The translations under genes and the position numbers were made by a program. The notes beneath the pieces are model-generated. The model ran no database searches. It saw only the letters and a list, made by a program, of their open reading frames with translations, and had not been told where the DNA came from. This document shows positions 25,214 through 33,874 of a stretch of DNA of 64,000 bases, piece by piece. Position 1 is the first letter of the stretch; every line of letters begins with the position of its first letter. This stretch comes from Dehalococcoidia bacterium (GTDB lineage Bacteria > Chloroflexota > Dehalococcoidia > SZUA-161), in assembly GCA_014874385.1 (NCBI GenBank), contig JACWAE010000075.1, forward strand, positions 1 through 64,000, read 5' to 3'.

Positions 25214-25758
25214 ATCCCCTCCTTCAGGCAAGCTTCACTCCTAGAGACTTCAGTCCAAATGTAATCTCCGTGGCTGGAATTTTGACCTGAAAGGCAGAGG
25301 CTGACAATCTTACGAGAGTACCTTTGTTCACCGTACTTTGGTTTTCCAGACAGAACCAAACTGAGGTTGACGCGGATATAATGACCACAAAAGGGTTTGG
25401 TTGGGGTGAATTAAGTATGAAGACCGACAGGCTGAGCCTAAGTAGTCTTTGACATTTCTGTTGTGGCGTCTCTCTCTCCATCGAGATGAGACTTTTGTTA
25501 CAGACATTTCAAACATTGATTGAATAGAATATTACGATGACTGGGCCAGGCTCCCAGCCAGCCTCGCTCGCTCTGGATGGGTTCTCTCCTTCCTACCCTG
25601 GAGCGGGCGAGGGGCTTTACTAGACAAGATTTATCAGCTTTTATACACCAAACCACTCTACCTTTTGGGCAAGCCCTGACCTCGGATTCAACGTTAAGCC
25701 GAAGCTGCCCGCCATCTAGACAATAACGTAGGGGCGACCCGGTGGGCCATCCTCTTCG
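25214..25758. other. Gene-poor stretch before argJ
   Basis: No gene can be supported here. A minus-strand frame of 85 codons (25224-25481) and one of 105 codons (25498-25815) are open but lack family features, and the second overlaps a repeat and the argJ promoter. A diverged GTAGGGGC repeat lies at 25728-25748. Confidence 0.4.
25728..25748. repeat. GTAGGGGC palindrome family, truncated copy
   Basis: Reads GTAGGGGCGACCCGGTGGGC: left edge and centre of the family, but the right edge is lost. Confidence 0.55.
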
Positions 25759-25787
25759 TTGCCTTAGCGTACTCAGTATGATATAGT
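25759..25787 (+). promoter_or_regulatory. Promoter of argJ, predicting a leaderless mRNA
   Basis: TTGCCT at 25759-25764, a 17-base spacer and TATAGT at 25782-25787. The expected start point, six to eight bases after the -10, falls on the argJ ATG at 25795, which has no ribosome binding site. Confidence 0.6.
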
Positions 25788-25794
25788 TTGAAAT

Positions 25795-27012
25795 ATGAGT
25801 GCTGAAGTTATACACGGCGGTACAATCACCTCGCCGCAGGGTTTTATCGCCGGTGCCACCTACGCGGGCATCAAGAGCAAGGGCGACAATCTCTTAGACC
25901 TGGGTATTCTCTGCTCGGAGGTGCCCTGCATCGCTGCTGGCGTCTTCACCACGAACAAGATCAGAGCAGCCCCGGTCCTGCTGTGCCAGCGTAATCTCAA
26001 GGGCAGCCAGGCTCAAGCTATCGTAGTCAACAGCGGCTGCGCCAATGCCTGCACCGGCCAGCAGGGCATGGCCGGCGCTGAGCAGATGACGGCCTTGACC
26101 GCCCGAAACCTGGGGCTGCTGCCCGAAGAGGTGCTGGTCGCCAGCACCGGCGTTATCGGCAAGCAGCTCCCGATGCAGAAAATTCGAGATGGCATCGAAA
26201 GCATAGTGCTATCTCCAGAAGGCGGACATACTCTGGCGAAGGCCATCATCACCACCGATACCCTCCCCAAAGAGATCGCAGTGAAAGTTAATCTGGGGCA
26301 GAATGAGGGCGAGATTATCATCGGCGGCATCGCCAAGGGAGCCGGCATGATCCACCCCGACATGGCTACCTTGCTCTGCTTCCTGACCACAGATGCCGCT
26401 GTCTCACCTGCTTTCCTCAAGAAAGCGCTTCAGAGGGCTGTCGATGCCTCTTTCAATATGATTACCGTAGACGGGGACACCAGCCCCAATGACTCCGCAA
26501 TCATACTGGCCAACGGACTCGCCGCAAACAAGGTACTCAAGGAAGGGAGCTCCAGAGCGAAGGAGTTCGAAGAGGCTCTGACTGAGGTCTGCCTTTTCCT
26601 CGCCAAGTCTATCGCCAGAGACGGAGAAGGCGCTACCAAGCTCATTCAAATCACCGTTGAAGGCGCGCTCACCATCGCCCAGGCGCGCAGCGGCGCTCGC
26701 ATAGTTGCGGGCTCACCCCTGGTGAAATCGGCAGTGCACGGCTCCGACCCCAACTGGGGGCGCATCATCGCTGCGCTGGGGAGGAGCGGAGTGGATATGG
26801 AGGAGACCAAGGTAGACCTCTACCTGGATAGCCTCTGCCTGATGAAAGAAGGCCGCCCGCTGCCCTTCGACCAGGCCCGGGCCAGGTCCATCCTGGACAG
26901 GGCAGGGGTGCCGATTAGGATATGCCTCAACCTTGGCGATGCCTCAGCCACCGCCTGGGGCTGCGACCTCTCCGAGGAGTACGTCACCATCAACAGCGAA
27001 TATACGACCTAG
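25795..27012 (+). CDS. argJ: ArgJ, glutamate N-acetyltransferase / N-acetylglutamate synthase
   Basis: The 405-residue protein is a standard ArgJ. It shows the autoproteolysis segment KGAGMIHPDMATLLCF, cut before the Thr that becomes the nucleophile (near residue 190), and the C-terminal SDPNWGRIIAALGRSG signature. ArgJ moves the acetyl group from N-acetylornithine to glutamate, recycling it in arginine synthesis; many also accept acetyl-CoA. It lies about 8.5 kb from the other arg genes, behind its own promoter. No argC is adjacent. Confidence 0.97.
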   Translation: MSAEVIHGGTITSPQGFIAGATYAGIKSKGDNLLDLGILCSEVPCIAAGVFTTNKIRAAPVLLCQRNLKGSQAQAIVVNSGCANACTGQQGMAGAEQMTALTARNLGLLPEEVLVASTGVIGKQLPMQKIRDGIESIVLSPEGGHTLAKAIITTDTLPKEIAVKVNLGQNEGEIIIGGIAKGAGMIHPDMATLLCFLTTDAAVSPAFLKKALQRAVDASFNMITVDGDTSPNDSAIILANGLAANKVLKEGSSRAKEFEEALTEVCLFLAKSIARDGEGATKLIQITVEGALTIAQARSGARIVAGSPLVKSAVHGSDPNWGRIIAALGRSGVDMEETKVDLYLDSLCLMKEGRPLPFDQARARSILDRAGVPIRICLNLGDASATAWGCDLSEEYVTINSEYTT

Positions 27013-27156
27013 GTTTTTCGCACATGACGTCAGAATTTGGGTAGGTTGGAGCACCCGCTCCAATCTATCAAAAGAAACCTGCCATACACACCTTGCCCGC
27101 TCCCTAACTAGGTGCTAGAATTGGGTCAGACGCGGTAAGCCGGTCAAGGAGGACAC

Positions 27157-27438
27157 ATGCCAATACCGAGAGAACAGTTCGACGAAGGTCTGGACGGTAC
27201 CAGTTATAAAGTAATCGACTTCCTCAAGTCACATTCTACAGAGGCTTTCGAGGTCGATGAGGTAGTGGGGGGAGTATTCGCTCCGGCACCAGGCTCGAAG
27301 CAGGCCGCCCCTACTTCACCTGAAATGATGGCTAAATCGAAAAGGATGGAGTTCTTCCTGGCAGACCTGGTGCAGAAAGGGATGGTAGATAAGAGGACGA
27401 TCGGTGATAAGACCTACTACTGCATTCACAAAGACTAG
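27157..27438 (+). CDS. Hypothetical 93-residue protein, winged-helix-like
   Basis: AAGGAGG lies six bases before the ATG. The sequence SYKVIDFLKSHSTEAFEVDEVVGG followed later by KRMEFFLADLVQKGMVDKRTIGDKTYYCIHKD has the helix-helix-wing pattern of small winged-helix proteins, with the last 20 residues as the likely wing. No ligand-binding residues stand out. It is followed by a dispersed G-run repeat, so it is probably monocistronic. Family not recognised. Confidence 0.7.
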   Translation: MPIPREQFDEGLDGTSYKVIDFLKSHSTEAFEVDEVVGGVFAPAPGSKQAAPTSPEMMAKSKRMEFFLADLVQKGMVDKRTIGDKTYYCIHKD

Positions 27439-27470
27439 CACAACAGGATATCAACAACAGGGAAGTGCAG

Positions 27471-27545
27471 AGGGGTAGAGCCCCTTTGCCAGGAGACTTG
27501 GGGGTGTCCCCCAGATCCTTTAAGTCCCCCCAAGAGTGGGGGATT
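27471..27545. repeat. G-run/C-run dispersed repeat, copy 2
   Basis: Same order of blocks as 20779-20870: GTGCAGAGGGG, CCCCTTTGCC, GGGGGTGTCCCCC and CCCCCCAAGAGTGGGGG. It follows the winged-helix-like gene and could fold into strong hairpins. Confidence 0.8.
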
Positions 27546-27683
27546 TAGAGAGTCAAAAAGATGCTTGTAAACGCCCTCGGCCCAACAGAGAGCATAGAAA
27601 GCTAATAACCTCATTGGCTTGCCCACTATCTCAACTTTCGTGATTTCATCGGTGTTAAATTGGCCTTGGGGAGAGGAAAGAAA

Positions 27684-28205
27684 ATGGAGTTTATGGAGGT
27701 CATTCGCAAAAGGAGGAGCATCAGGAGATTCAAGCCCGATCCCGTCCCCGAAGAAGAGCTTAAATATATTCTGGAAGCTGCCAGACTAGCGCCCTCATGG
27801 GCTAATACCCAGTGCTGGCATTTCATAGTAGTGACCGACCCTGAAATCAAGGGGAAGATAGGCGAAGCTGGATTCAGATGGAGTGCCAGAGGTCCGGCGA
27901 TGATAGTGGCCTGCGCCGACCCCGCACAGTCTGGTTTTAGAGAAGACCAGTATTACTATCTCACGGACATAGGCATCGCCCTGGAACACCTGGTGCTGGC
28001 AGCGGTGGACCGAGGCCTGGGCACATGCTGGGTAGTGGGTTTTCACGAGGACCAGGTAAAAGAAATACTGGGTATCCCTGAGAACATACGCGTCATCGCA
28101 CTAACTCCTCTGGGCTATCCTGCTGAAGAGCCGTCTGCCAGGAGCAGGAAGAGCCTTGAGCAGATATTCAGCTACAACCGGTACGAGCAAAAACAGAGCA
28201 AATAA
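27684..28205 (+). CDS. Nitroreductase-family FMN oxidoreductase
   Basis: The 173-residue protein opens with the FMN-binding signature VIRKRRSIRRFKPDPVPEE and has APSWANTQCWHFIVV near residue 40 and the GTCWVVGF segment near residue 120. Family members reduce nitro compounds, quinones or flavins with NAD(P)H. The ATG at 27684 is chosen because a GAGAGGA run stands directly upstream; a TTG at 27660 would add eight residues. A methyltransferase gene follows 45 bases later. Confidence 0.93.
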   Translation: MEFMEVIRKRRSIRRFKPDPVPEEELKYILEAARLAPSWANTQCWHFIVVTDPEIKGKIGEAGFRWSARGPAMIVACADPAQSGFREDQYYYLTDIGIALEHLVLAAVDRGLGTCWVVGFHEDQVKEILGIPENIRVIALTPLGYPAEEPSARSRKSLEQIFSYNRYEQKQSK

Positions 28206-28250
28206 TGCCGATAAGTTATCACGATATAAGCGACAATACAGGAGAAGAAA

Positions 28251-28847
28251 GTGGCAGATAGTTCTCAGCAAGGACATTACCACGCGGGCATGTCCAGCAA
28301 AGCATTTCTCAACGCAGAACGCGTTATCCAGGAAATCAGCCTTAAGAATGGTGATAAGTTCCTGGATGTCGGATGTGGAGAAGGGCGTTTCTCGCTTGCT
28401 GTCTCAAAGCTCGTCGGCAACAAGGGTAAAGTGTATGCTCTTGATAGCTACGAAAAATCGATTGCTGTCTTGAAAGAACAGATACATCGAGATAATATCA
28501 GCAACATCGAAGCAATCGTAGCCGATGTGACCAAAAAGATGCCGCTGCCCGATGCCATTATAGATGTGTGCCTGATGGCAAACGTAATGCACGGCTTCCT
28601 CGCTAACGGAGAGGTACCGGCTGTCATGACAGAGGCAGCCAGAGTCATGAAGGTAGGAAGTACGCTCGTTGTAGTGGAGTTCAAGAAAATCGCTGGTCCT
28701 CCGGGTCCTCCCATATCCATAAGGATGACCCCTGAGGAACTTGAGAACCTGATATCTGGATACGGCTTCGAAAAGCTTAGGGCCGTTGAGGTTGGCCAGA
28801 TTCACTATGCCGCCATGTTCCGTACCGTGCCCCGGCACAGTAACTGA
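28251..28847 (+). CDS. Class I SAM-dependent methyltransferase
   Basis: The 198-residue protein has motif I KFLDVGCGEGRFSLAV near residue 37, the acidic end of strand 2 in VYALDSYEKS, and the downstream strand in IDVCLMANVMHG, a Rossmann methyltransferase of the UbiE/Coq5-like type. GTG at 28251 is preceded by AGGAGAAG. The leader HYHAGMSSKAF is seen in arsenite-methyltransferase-like and related small methyltransferases, but no Cys pairs for arsenic are present. Substrate unknown. Confidence 0.9.
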   Translation: MADSSQQGHYHAGMSSKAFLNAERVIQEISLKNGDKFLDVGCGEGRFSLAVSKLVGNKGKVYALDSYEKSIAVLKEQIHRDNISNIEAIVADVTKKMPLPDAIIDVCLMANVMHGFLANGEVPAVMTEAARVMKVGSTLVVVEFKKIAGPPGPPISIRMTPEELENLISGYGFEKLRAVEVGQIHYAAMFRTVPRHSN

Positions 28848-28854
28848 GATAGCG

Positions 28855-29148
28855 TTAGGCTTCTGAGAACGGCTCCATCCAGAAAGAGAGATTATCAATC
28901 CCTTGCTGGCATCTGAAAAGCTCCCTTATCTCATTTTGCTCTTCTTCATTAAGCGGCTTCTGGGAATCTAAGTAGCCTATAACCTGAGTAAAAGTAGAGG
29001 CGAACCTGCTGCCATCGTCACTCAGCGTGAATCTGCCGCATACATACAGGAGTTTTTTCCCCTTATGTTCTAACTCATTCCATTGATACCCGCTCAGCAT
29101 GTCTCCATACCATTCTTCCCATTTTTTCTTAAATTCGTTGTCTATCAT
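28855..29148 (-). CDS. Hypothetical 97-residue protein
   Basis: The start at 29148 follows GAGGAG by seven bases; the open frame beyond it is not protein-like. The product, KKKWEEWYGDMLSGYQWNE and CGRFTLSDDGSRFASTF with WMEPFSEA at the end, is soluble, Trp- and Glu-rich. No family was recognised. It is convergent with the methyltransferase gene and may be transcribed with the following PH-domain gene on the same strand, whose stop lies 43 bases upstream. Confidence 0.75.
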   Translation of the reverse strand: MIDNEFKKKWEEWYGDMLSGYQWNELEHKGKKLLYVCGRFTLSDDGSRFASTFTQVIGYLDSQKPLNEEEQNEIRELFRCQQGIDNLSFWMEPFSEA

Positions 29149-29191
29149 GACAAATCTCCTCAAATGAATTATTTGACATAACAACCAGGGC

Positions 29192-29650
29192 TCAGCCACG
29201 GCTTGCCGACTTCATCGCCCTGCCCGCCTGCTCCAGAAAAACGTCCCTGTTGGCCGGGGATATGACCACATTGCAGCCCCTGCTGCGCCTTATCTCCACC
29301 ACGTTTTTAGACGAGGTAGCGAAACGGACCCCGCTGTAGGCAAACGCTTTCGCTCCCGAAGCAGACCTGACCTCCTCTATCGTGGAGAAAGGGATATTCC
29401 AGGCGAAAGGCCCTCCGAAAACTATTCTGATCTTATCGCTGTATATCTGATAGCGCTGTGGCATGATTACCCTAAATAGCAGCGCATAGAAGACGGCTAT
29501 CCCGAACATCCCGAAAGCATCCGCCTTATTCTGGAAAAGTAGAACGCCGCCCATCACCAGAAACAAAACCAGGATGCCCCCCAGTAGTATCTTGAGCCAT
29601 AGGTCCATTCCGGGTTTGTCCTCATAAAGCAAGAAAGCCGGACTTTTCAT
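29192..29650 (-). CDS. Small membrane protein with bacterial PH-like domain
   Basis: The 152-residue protein has two N-terminal membrane helices (about residues 18-39 and 44-62) followed by a soluble part YQIYSDKIRIVFGGPFAWNIPFSTIEEVR, the start of a bacterial pleckstrin-homology-like (bPH/DUF3093-type) domain, ending in RNRDVFLEQA-like helix. The role of such proteins is not well defined; they are found in membrane-stress or export contexts. The gene is adjacent to the small hypothetical gene on the same strand. Confidence 0.75.
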   Translation of the reverse strand: MKSPAFLLYEDKPGMDLWLKILLGGILVLFLVMGGVLLFQNKADAFGMFGIAVFYALLFRVIMPQRYQIYSDKIRIVFGGPFAWNIPFSTIEEVRSASGAKAFAYSGVRFATSSKNVVEIRRSRGCNVVISPANRDVFLEQAGRAMKSASRG

Positions 29651-29809
29651 CTTAATGCCTGATTCAATTTAAACATATCACGCACCTGCCTGTCCAGGGG
29701 TTTGTCCATACCCTTCAAAAATAACGGTGAAAGCTATGAGGCAGCTGGTGATAATCAACAGAGCTACGGCATCTGGAAAATCTCCGGAGTGGAATCATTC
29801 TCTGGTTGC

Positions 29810-30604
29810 TCATACCGTGAACCTGGCGACCCTTGGTGCTTCTAATAGCTCCCATCTGCCTTTTACGCCGCTGTCCAGCGCAGCCACCTCAATATGCAGC
29901 ATGGCGATACCGCAATCAAGGCGCTTGGATACGCCAAAGTCCAGCAGGGGGCTGTCTACCGAGACCGTGATACTGTCAGGTTCCACATTAAAGCGCCACG
30001 GCTGCCTGTTCACAGCGGAAGGCGCCAGCCTTGCAGCCTCCAGAGCAGCCTTAATCCAATTGGGCCATTCCTTCTCACCCAGCCCCGAAACCATCTCCGC
30101 CAGTGGTTTGCGCCGGTGGAACATCCCGAAGCCCGTCTGCGCCCTTTCCCCCAAAGAGGAGACCTTTGCGGTGTGACCCACAGGGGTTACTGCAAATACT
30201 CTCTCTTTTTCTCCAGCGCTGACTGCTGATTCAGCGACCTCGCGGCGGAAAAACATAGAACCACCCACCCAGCACGTGCCCAGTCCCATAGCCGTGGCTT
30301 CGAGGACAATACCCTCTCCCGTATAGCCGATCTTCTCGTTGACATAAGGATCGTCAATATCCCCGATGAAAGCGATGAGAGAGGGAGCGCCTTTGACCTT
30401 GCCGTACGAGCCGGCTATGCCCCTGAGTACTCTGTCGGGTGATTCGGAGACCATCTCGGCACGAGCCTCAGTGTAGGGTCGGAATCCCCCGCAAACCGTT
30501 TGAAGCTGGTTCAGTTGAGCTGGCTCCAAAGGGATGGAGTCGTATCTGCGTCTTGACCTTCTGAGCGGTATGGCATCATGCCATCGGGAAAACGGTATCT
30601 CCAT
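29810..30604 (-). CDS. Nitroreductase-family protein, second type
   Basis: The 264-residue protein has PLRRSRRRYDSIPLEPAQL near residue 12 as its FMN-binding start and ARLAPSAVNRQPWRF near residue 190, and GTCWVGGSMF near residue 110. The length is greater than that of the 173-residue homologue at 27684, with the two nitroreductase halves in a different spacing, as in the Tm-type nitroreductase-like group. Probable NAD(P)H- and FMN-dependent reductase; substrate unknown. It is a single gene between convergent and divergent neighbours. Confidence 0.85.
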   Translation of the reverse strand: MEIPFSRWHDAIPLRRSRRRYDSIPLEPAQLNQLQTVCGGFRPYTEARAEMVSESPDRVLRGIAGSYGKVKGAPSLIAFIGDIDDPYVNEKIGYTGEGIVLEATAMGLGTCWVGGSMFFRREVAESAVSAGEKERVFAVTPVGHTAKVSSLGERAQTGFGMFHRRKPLAEMVSGLGEKEWPNWIKAALEAARLAPSAVNRQPWRFNVEPDSITVSVDSPLLDFGVSKRLDCGIAMLHIEVAALDSGVKGRWELLEAPRVARFTV

Positions 30605-30702
30605 GTATGTTACGCTCTTTTCAATGGCATGATGGCACTTTTTGAATAAAACTGCAATGATAAGGTGCGTAAGGTAATGCCATGAAGTGAACAGTGATAT
30701 AA

Positions 30703-31806
30703 CTAACTCAGCAAAGTCTTCTGGGTCTCCTCATCGAAGGCCTGCATGTTAGCCATATTGAAGACGAGTTCGATCTCTTGTCCGGGCCTTGCCGGCGTGC
30801 GAGCATCGACCCGTGCTAAAAATGGCTTGTCGTCGCTTAACATATGGAGGAAGAACTCGTTCCCCATTAACTCGGTAACATCCACCTTGGCACGGATTGA
30901 CGAGGCAATTATTCCCGGTGCCATGTATGCCGGAGAATGGATATCTTCCGGCCGGATGCCGAAAACGATTTTTTTGTCCAGGTATTTATCAAGTATGCCC
31001 GCTTTTTCTTTGGGCACTGGCATCTGGAATGTCCCCGCATCCAGATAAATACCGTCCTGCCCGCTTTTCACAATTACATCGAAGAAGTTCATCGCTGGAC
31101 TTCCGATGAAGCCCGCCACGAAGACGTTGCCAGGCTTTTCATACAGCTCCTGAGGTTTGCCGACCTGCTGCAAAACACCCGTTTTCATCACAGCGATGAC
31201 CGTAGCCATAGTCATGGCTTCCACCTGGTCGTGGGTTACGTAAATGAAGGTAGTGCCCAGCCGCTGGTAGAGTTTGCTCAGCTCAGCGCGAGTCTGCACC
31301 CGGAGTTTTGCATCGAGATTGGAGAGAGGCTCATCGAGCAAGAACACCACTGGCTCCCGCACAATGGCTCGTCCCAGTGCCACTCGCTGGCGCTGTCCCC
31401 CGGAGAGCTGACGGGGCTTTCGTTTAAGCAGTTCCTCGATCCCCAGAATTCGTGCTGCTTCCTTTACTCTGCGCTCTATCTCAGGCTTAGGAGTTTTCCT
31501 AAGGCTGAGGCCGAACGCCATGTTATCGCGTACCGACATGTGCGGATAAAGGGCATATGATTGAAACACCATCGCTATGTCCCGGTCCTTGGGAGCTACA
31601 TCATTGACCAGTTTTTCCCCGATATATATATTGCCGCTGGTGGGTACTTCCAGGCCTGAGATGAGGCGTAAAGCAGTGGTTTTTCCACAGCCAGAAGGCC
31701 CGACCAGGACCAGAAACTCCTTGTCGGGTATAGTTAGAGTCAAGTCGTTGACTGCTACAGTCTCACCGAATCGCTTGGTAATGTGCTCAAAACGTACTTC
31801 AGACAT
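30703..31806 (-). CDS. Carbohydrate ABC importer ATPase (MalK/UgpC type)
   Basis: The 367-residue ATPase has Walker A GPSGCGKTT near residue 37, signature LSGGQRQRVALGRA near 134, Walker B VFLLDEPLSNLD near 155, and the long C-terminal OB-type regulatory domain (from about 240) of MalK/UgpC proteins. It powers uptake by the two permeases and binding protein encoded upstream. The order binding protein - permease 1 - permease 2 - ATPase is that of alpha-glucoside type (Agl) loci. A 93-base gap separates it from permease 2. Confidence 0.95.
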   Translation of the reverse strand: MSEVRFEHITKRFGETVAVNDLTLTIPDKEFLVLVGPSGCGKTTALRLISGLEVPTSGNIYIGEKLVNDVAPKDRDIAMVFQSYALYPHMSVRDNMAFGLSLRKTPKPEIERRVKEAARILGIEELLKRKPRQLSGGQRQRVALGRAIVREPVVFLLDEPLSNLDAKLRVQTRAELSKLYQRLGTTFIYVTHDQVEAMTMATVIAVMKTGVLQQVGKPQELYEKPGNVFVAGFIGSPAMNFFDVIVKSGQDGIYLDAGTFQMPVPKEKAGILDKYLDKKIVFGIRPEDIHSPAYMAPGIIASSIRAKVDVTELMGNEFFLHMLSDDKPFLARVDARTPARPGQEIELVFNMANMQAFDEETQKTLLS

Positions 31807-31899
31807 ATCTCAATACCTATTTGGAACCGAACTTTGATTAACTGAATCAAAAGACCGATTACAAATTTTATCCTTTCCGCTGCTTTAAGTAAACCGCTC

Positions 31900-32796
31900 C
31901 TACCCTTTAAGCGCTCCCGCTGTGATGCCCTCGACAAAGTACCGCTGCAGCGCGAAGAAGACGATCAGCGGTAATATCATCGAGATGAATGCGGCCGCAG
32001 TGAGCAGCTGCCACTGCGTGCCAAAAGAGCTGACCAGATTGTTTATTGTCAGGGTCATCGGCGCCTTGCTGGGAACCTGCAGGTAGACAAGAGCGACCAG
32101 CAGGTCATTCCATACCCAGAGGAACTGGAAAATAGCCAGCGAGGCGATTGCCGGAACCGACAATGGCAAGATTAGTCGGTAAAACACCCGCATATTCGAG
32201 GCGCCGTCGAGATACGCCGATTCCAGCAGCTCTTTCGGCAGAGTGCCAAAAAACGTCGTCAGCAAGAAAACCGCAAAGGGCAGACCATAAGCAGTGTGTG
32301 CCAACCATATCCCAGGGAAACTACCCACTAAATGTGTATCTGTAAAGAAGCGCAATATCGGTATCAGGGTCGCCTGGATGGGCACAACAATCAGGGCGAC
32401 CACCAAGATGAATAGAATGTTGCGTCCCGGGAATTTCATCCAGGCAAATGCGAATCCGGCGAAGGCCGCCACTATTACAGGAATTATTGTTCCGGGTACG
32501 GAGATTATCAGGCTGTTGATGAAGCTGCGTCCCATCCCATTCTGCGAAATTACAGTACTGTAGTTGTCCAGAGTGAACTTGAAAGGAGTTTGGAATGCCG
32601 TCCACCATCCTGACGCGGCTACCTCTGTTGAGGGGCGGAAAGAGCTTACCAGCAAGCCAATGGTCGGAGTCAGCCACAATAAGCCTATGACGATTATAAT
32701 GACATGCAGGGGCAATCTTGAGAGGAACCTTCTCAGATGCACCAATATTCTCAAGAAGGTAGGCCTCATATCTACTGCTTCTTCAGCAGTACTCAT
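31900..32796 (-). CDS. Carbohydrate ABC importer permease, MalG type
   Basis: The 298-residue protein has six membrane segments and the EAA-type cytoplasmic loop ELLESAYLDGASNMRVFYRLILPLSVPAI near residue 195, where the coupling helix meets the ATPase. It belongs to the AglG/MalG group. Its ATG overlaps the stop codon of the first permease (ATGA at 32793-32796), so the two are translationally coupled. Confidence 0.94.
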   Translation of the reverse strand: MSTAEEAVDMRPTFLRILVHLRRFLSRLPLHVIIIVIGLLWLTPTIGLLVSSFRPSTEVAASGWWTAFQTPFKFTLDNYSTVISQNGMGRSFINSLIISVPGTIIPVIVAAFAGFAFAWMKFPGRNILFILVVALIVVPIQATLIPILRFFTDTHLVGSFPGIWLAHTAYGLPFAVFLLTTFFGTLPKELLESAYLDGASNMRVFYRLILPLSVPAIASLAIFQFLWVWNDLLVALVYLQVPSKAPMTLTINNLVSSFGTQWQLLTAAAFISMILPLIVFFALQRYFVEGITAGALKG

Positions 32797-33770
32797 TCCG
32801 TCCCTCCTTGAAATCTAACGCGGCGAATGCTGATGAACATTATGGGCAATATTGCCACAAAAAGTAACACAGCAAGAGCGCCGGCCTTGCCAAAATCCGA
32901 ATAATTAAACATCTCTTTGTACATCATGGTGGCTATTACATCTGTGTTGAAGTTGCCCGACGTCATCACCCACACTATGTCGAAGATCTTTAAGGCCTGG
33001 ATGACCAGCGTAATCACGACAAGTGCAATCGTGGGAGCCAGCATTGGAATAATGATTCGCCGCGCTACCTGCAGTTCGTTCGCTCCGTCCACTCGCGCCG
33101 CTTCGATTACTTCGGTGGATATGCTCTTCAAGCCGGCAGAGAGAACTACCATAGCAAATCCTGTCCACATCCAGACGCCCACTATTATGATGGCAACGTT
33201 GTTGGTGTGAAATGGCGCCGGTAATATATGGTTAGTAAAAGGGACCGCCTGCTGCACCAGCCAGGCCTGGGGCTGAAGGCCGACCTTTGTGGTGATCTCG
33301 TTGACAAGTCCAATTTGTTCGAACCCACCCGGTTTATAAGCGTACATAAACCTCCAGATAACGGATGCAGCCACAAAGGAGATAGCCATGGGAATAAAAA
33401 TAACTGCCTTTGCTACAGCCTCATATCGCACCCGTCCGGTCAGGATAGCGAAGAGGAGACCAAGGCCGACAGCGAGTAAAGTGAACAACGCTATCCACAA
33501 TATGTTGTTAAATATAGCATCCAGTGTGATCCGGTTGGTGAAGACGTAGATGTAGTTGCTAAAACCAACGTACGAAGAAGAATTCGCGTTCATGAAGCTC
33601 AGACGTATAGTGGCGACTACGGGATAGACCAGGAATATTGAGAGAAAGAGAAACGCCGGCAGCAGCCACAGCCAGGTAGATAAACGCCCTCGCCTGTTGA
33701 TGGAGCGCCAATTTACGTGGATTTTGCCGGTGAGCCGGCTCCTGATGGTTGAACGGTGGCGGTCATTCAT
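32793..33770 (-). CDS. Carbohydrate ABC importer permease, MalF type
   Basis: The 325-residue protein has six membrane segments, the first near residue 32, and an EAA loop EVIEAARVDGANELQVARRIIIPMLAPTI near residue 218. It belongs to the AglF/MalF group and pairs with the permease that overlaps it. The positively charged N-terminus (RSRLTGKIHVNWRSINRR) precedes the first helix. The substrate-binding protein gene lies 104 bases upstream. Confidence 0.94.
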   Translation of the reverse strand: MNDRHRSTIRSRLTGKIHVNWRSINRRGRLSTWLWLLPAFLFLSIFLVYPVVATIRLSFMNANSSSYVGFSNYIYVFTNRITLDAIFNNILWIALFTLLAVGLGLLFAILTGRVRYEAVAKAVIFIPMAISFVAASVIWRFMYAYKPGGFEQIGLVNEITTKVGLQPQAWLVQQAVPFTNHILPAPFHTNNVAIIIVGVWMWTGFAMVVLSAGLKSISTEVIEAARVDGANELQVARRIIIPMLAPTIALVVITLVIQALKIFDIVWVMTSGNFNTDVIATMMYKEMFNYSDFGKAGALAVLLFVAILPIMFISIRRVRFQGGTE

Positions 33771-33874
33771 TGCATAACCATATCACGATACTGTTGCGGG
33801 GCAACCCCAATGGTTTTAAGGATTGCCCCGCGCTTCTTCGGGCAGCAATTCGTTAGACTTTTACGCTTATTTCA

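Noticed and set aside
28404..28898. 164-codon minus-strand frame over the methyltransferase gene
   Set aside because: Antisense shadow; the methyltransferase has clear SAM motifs.
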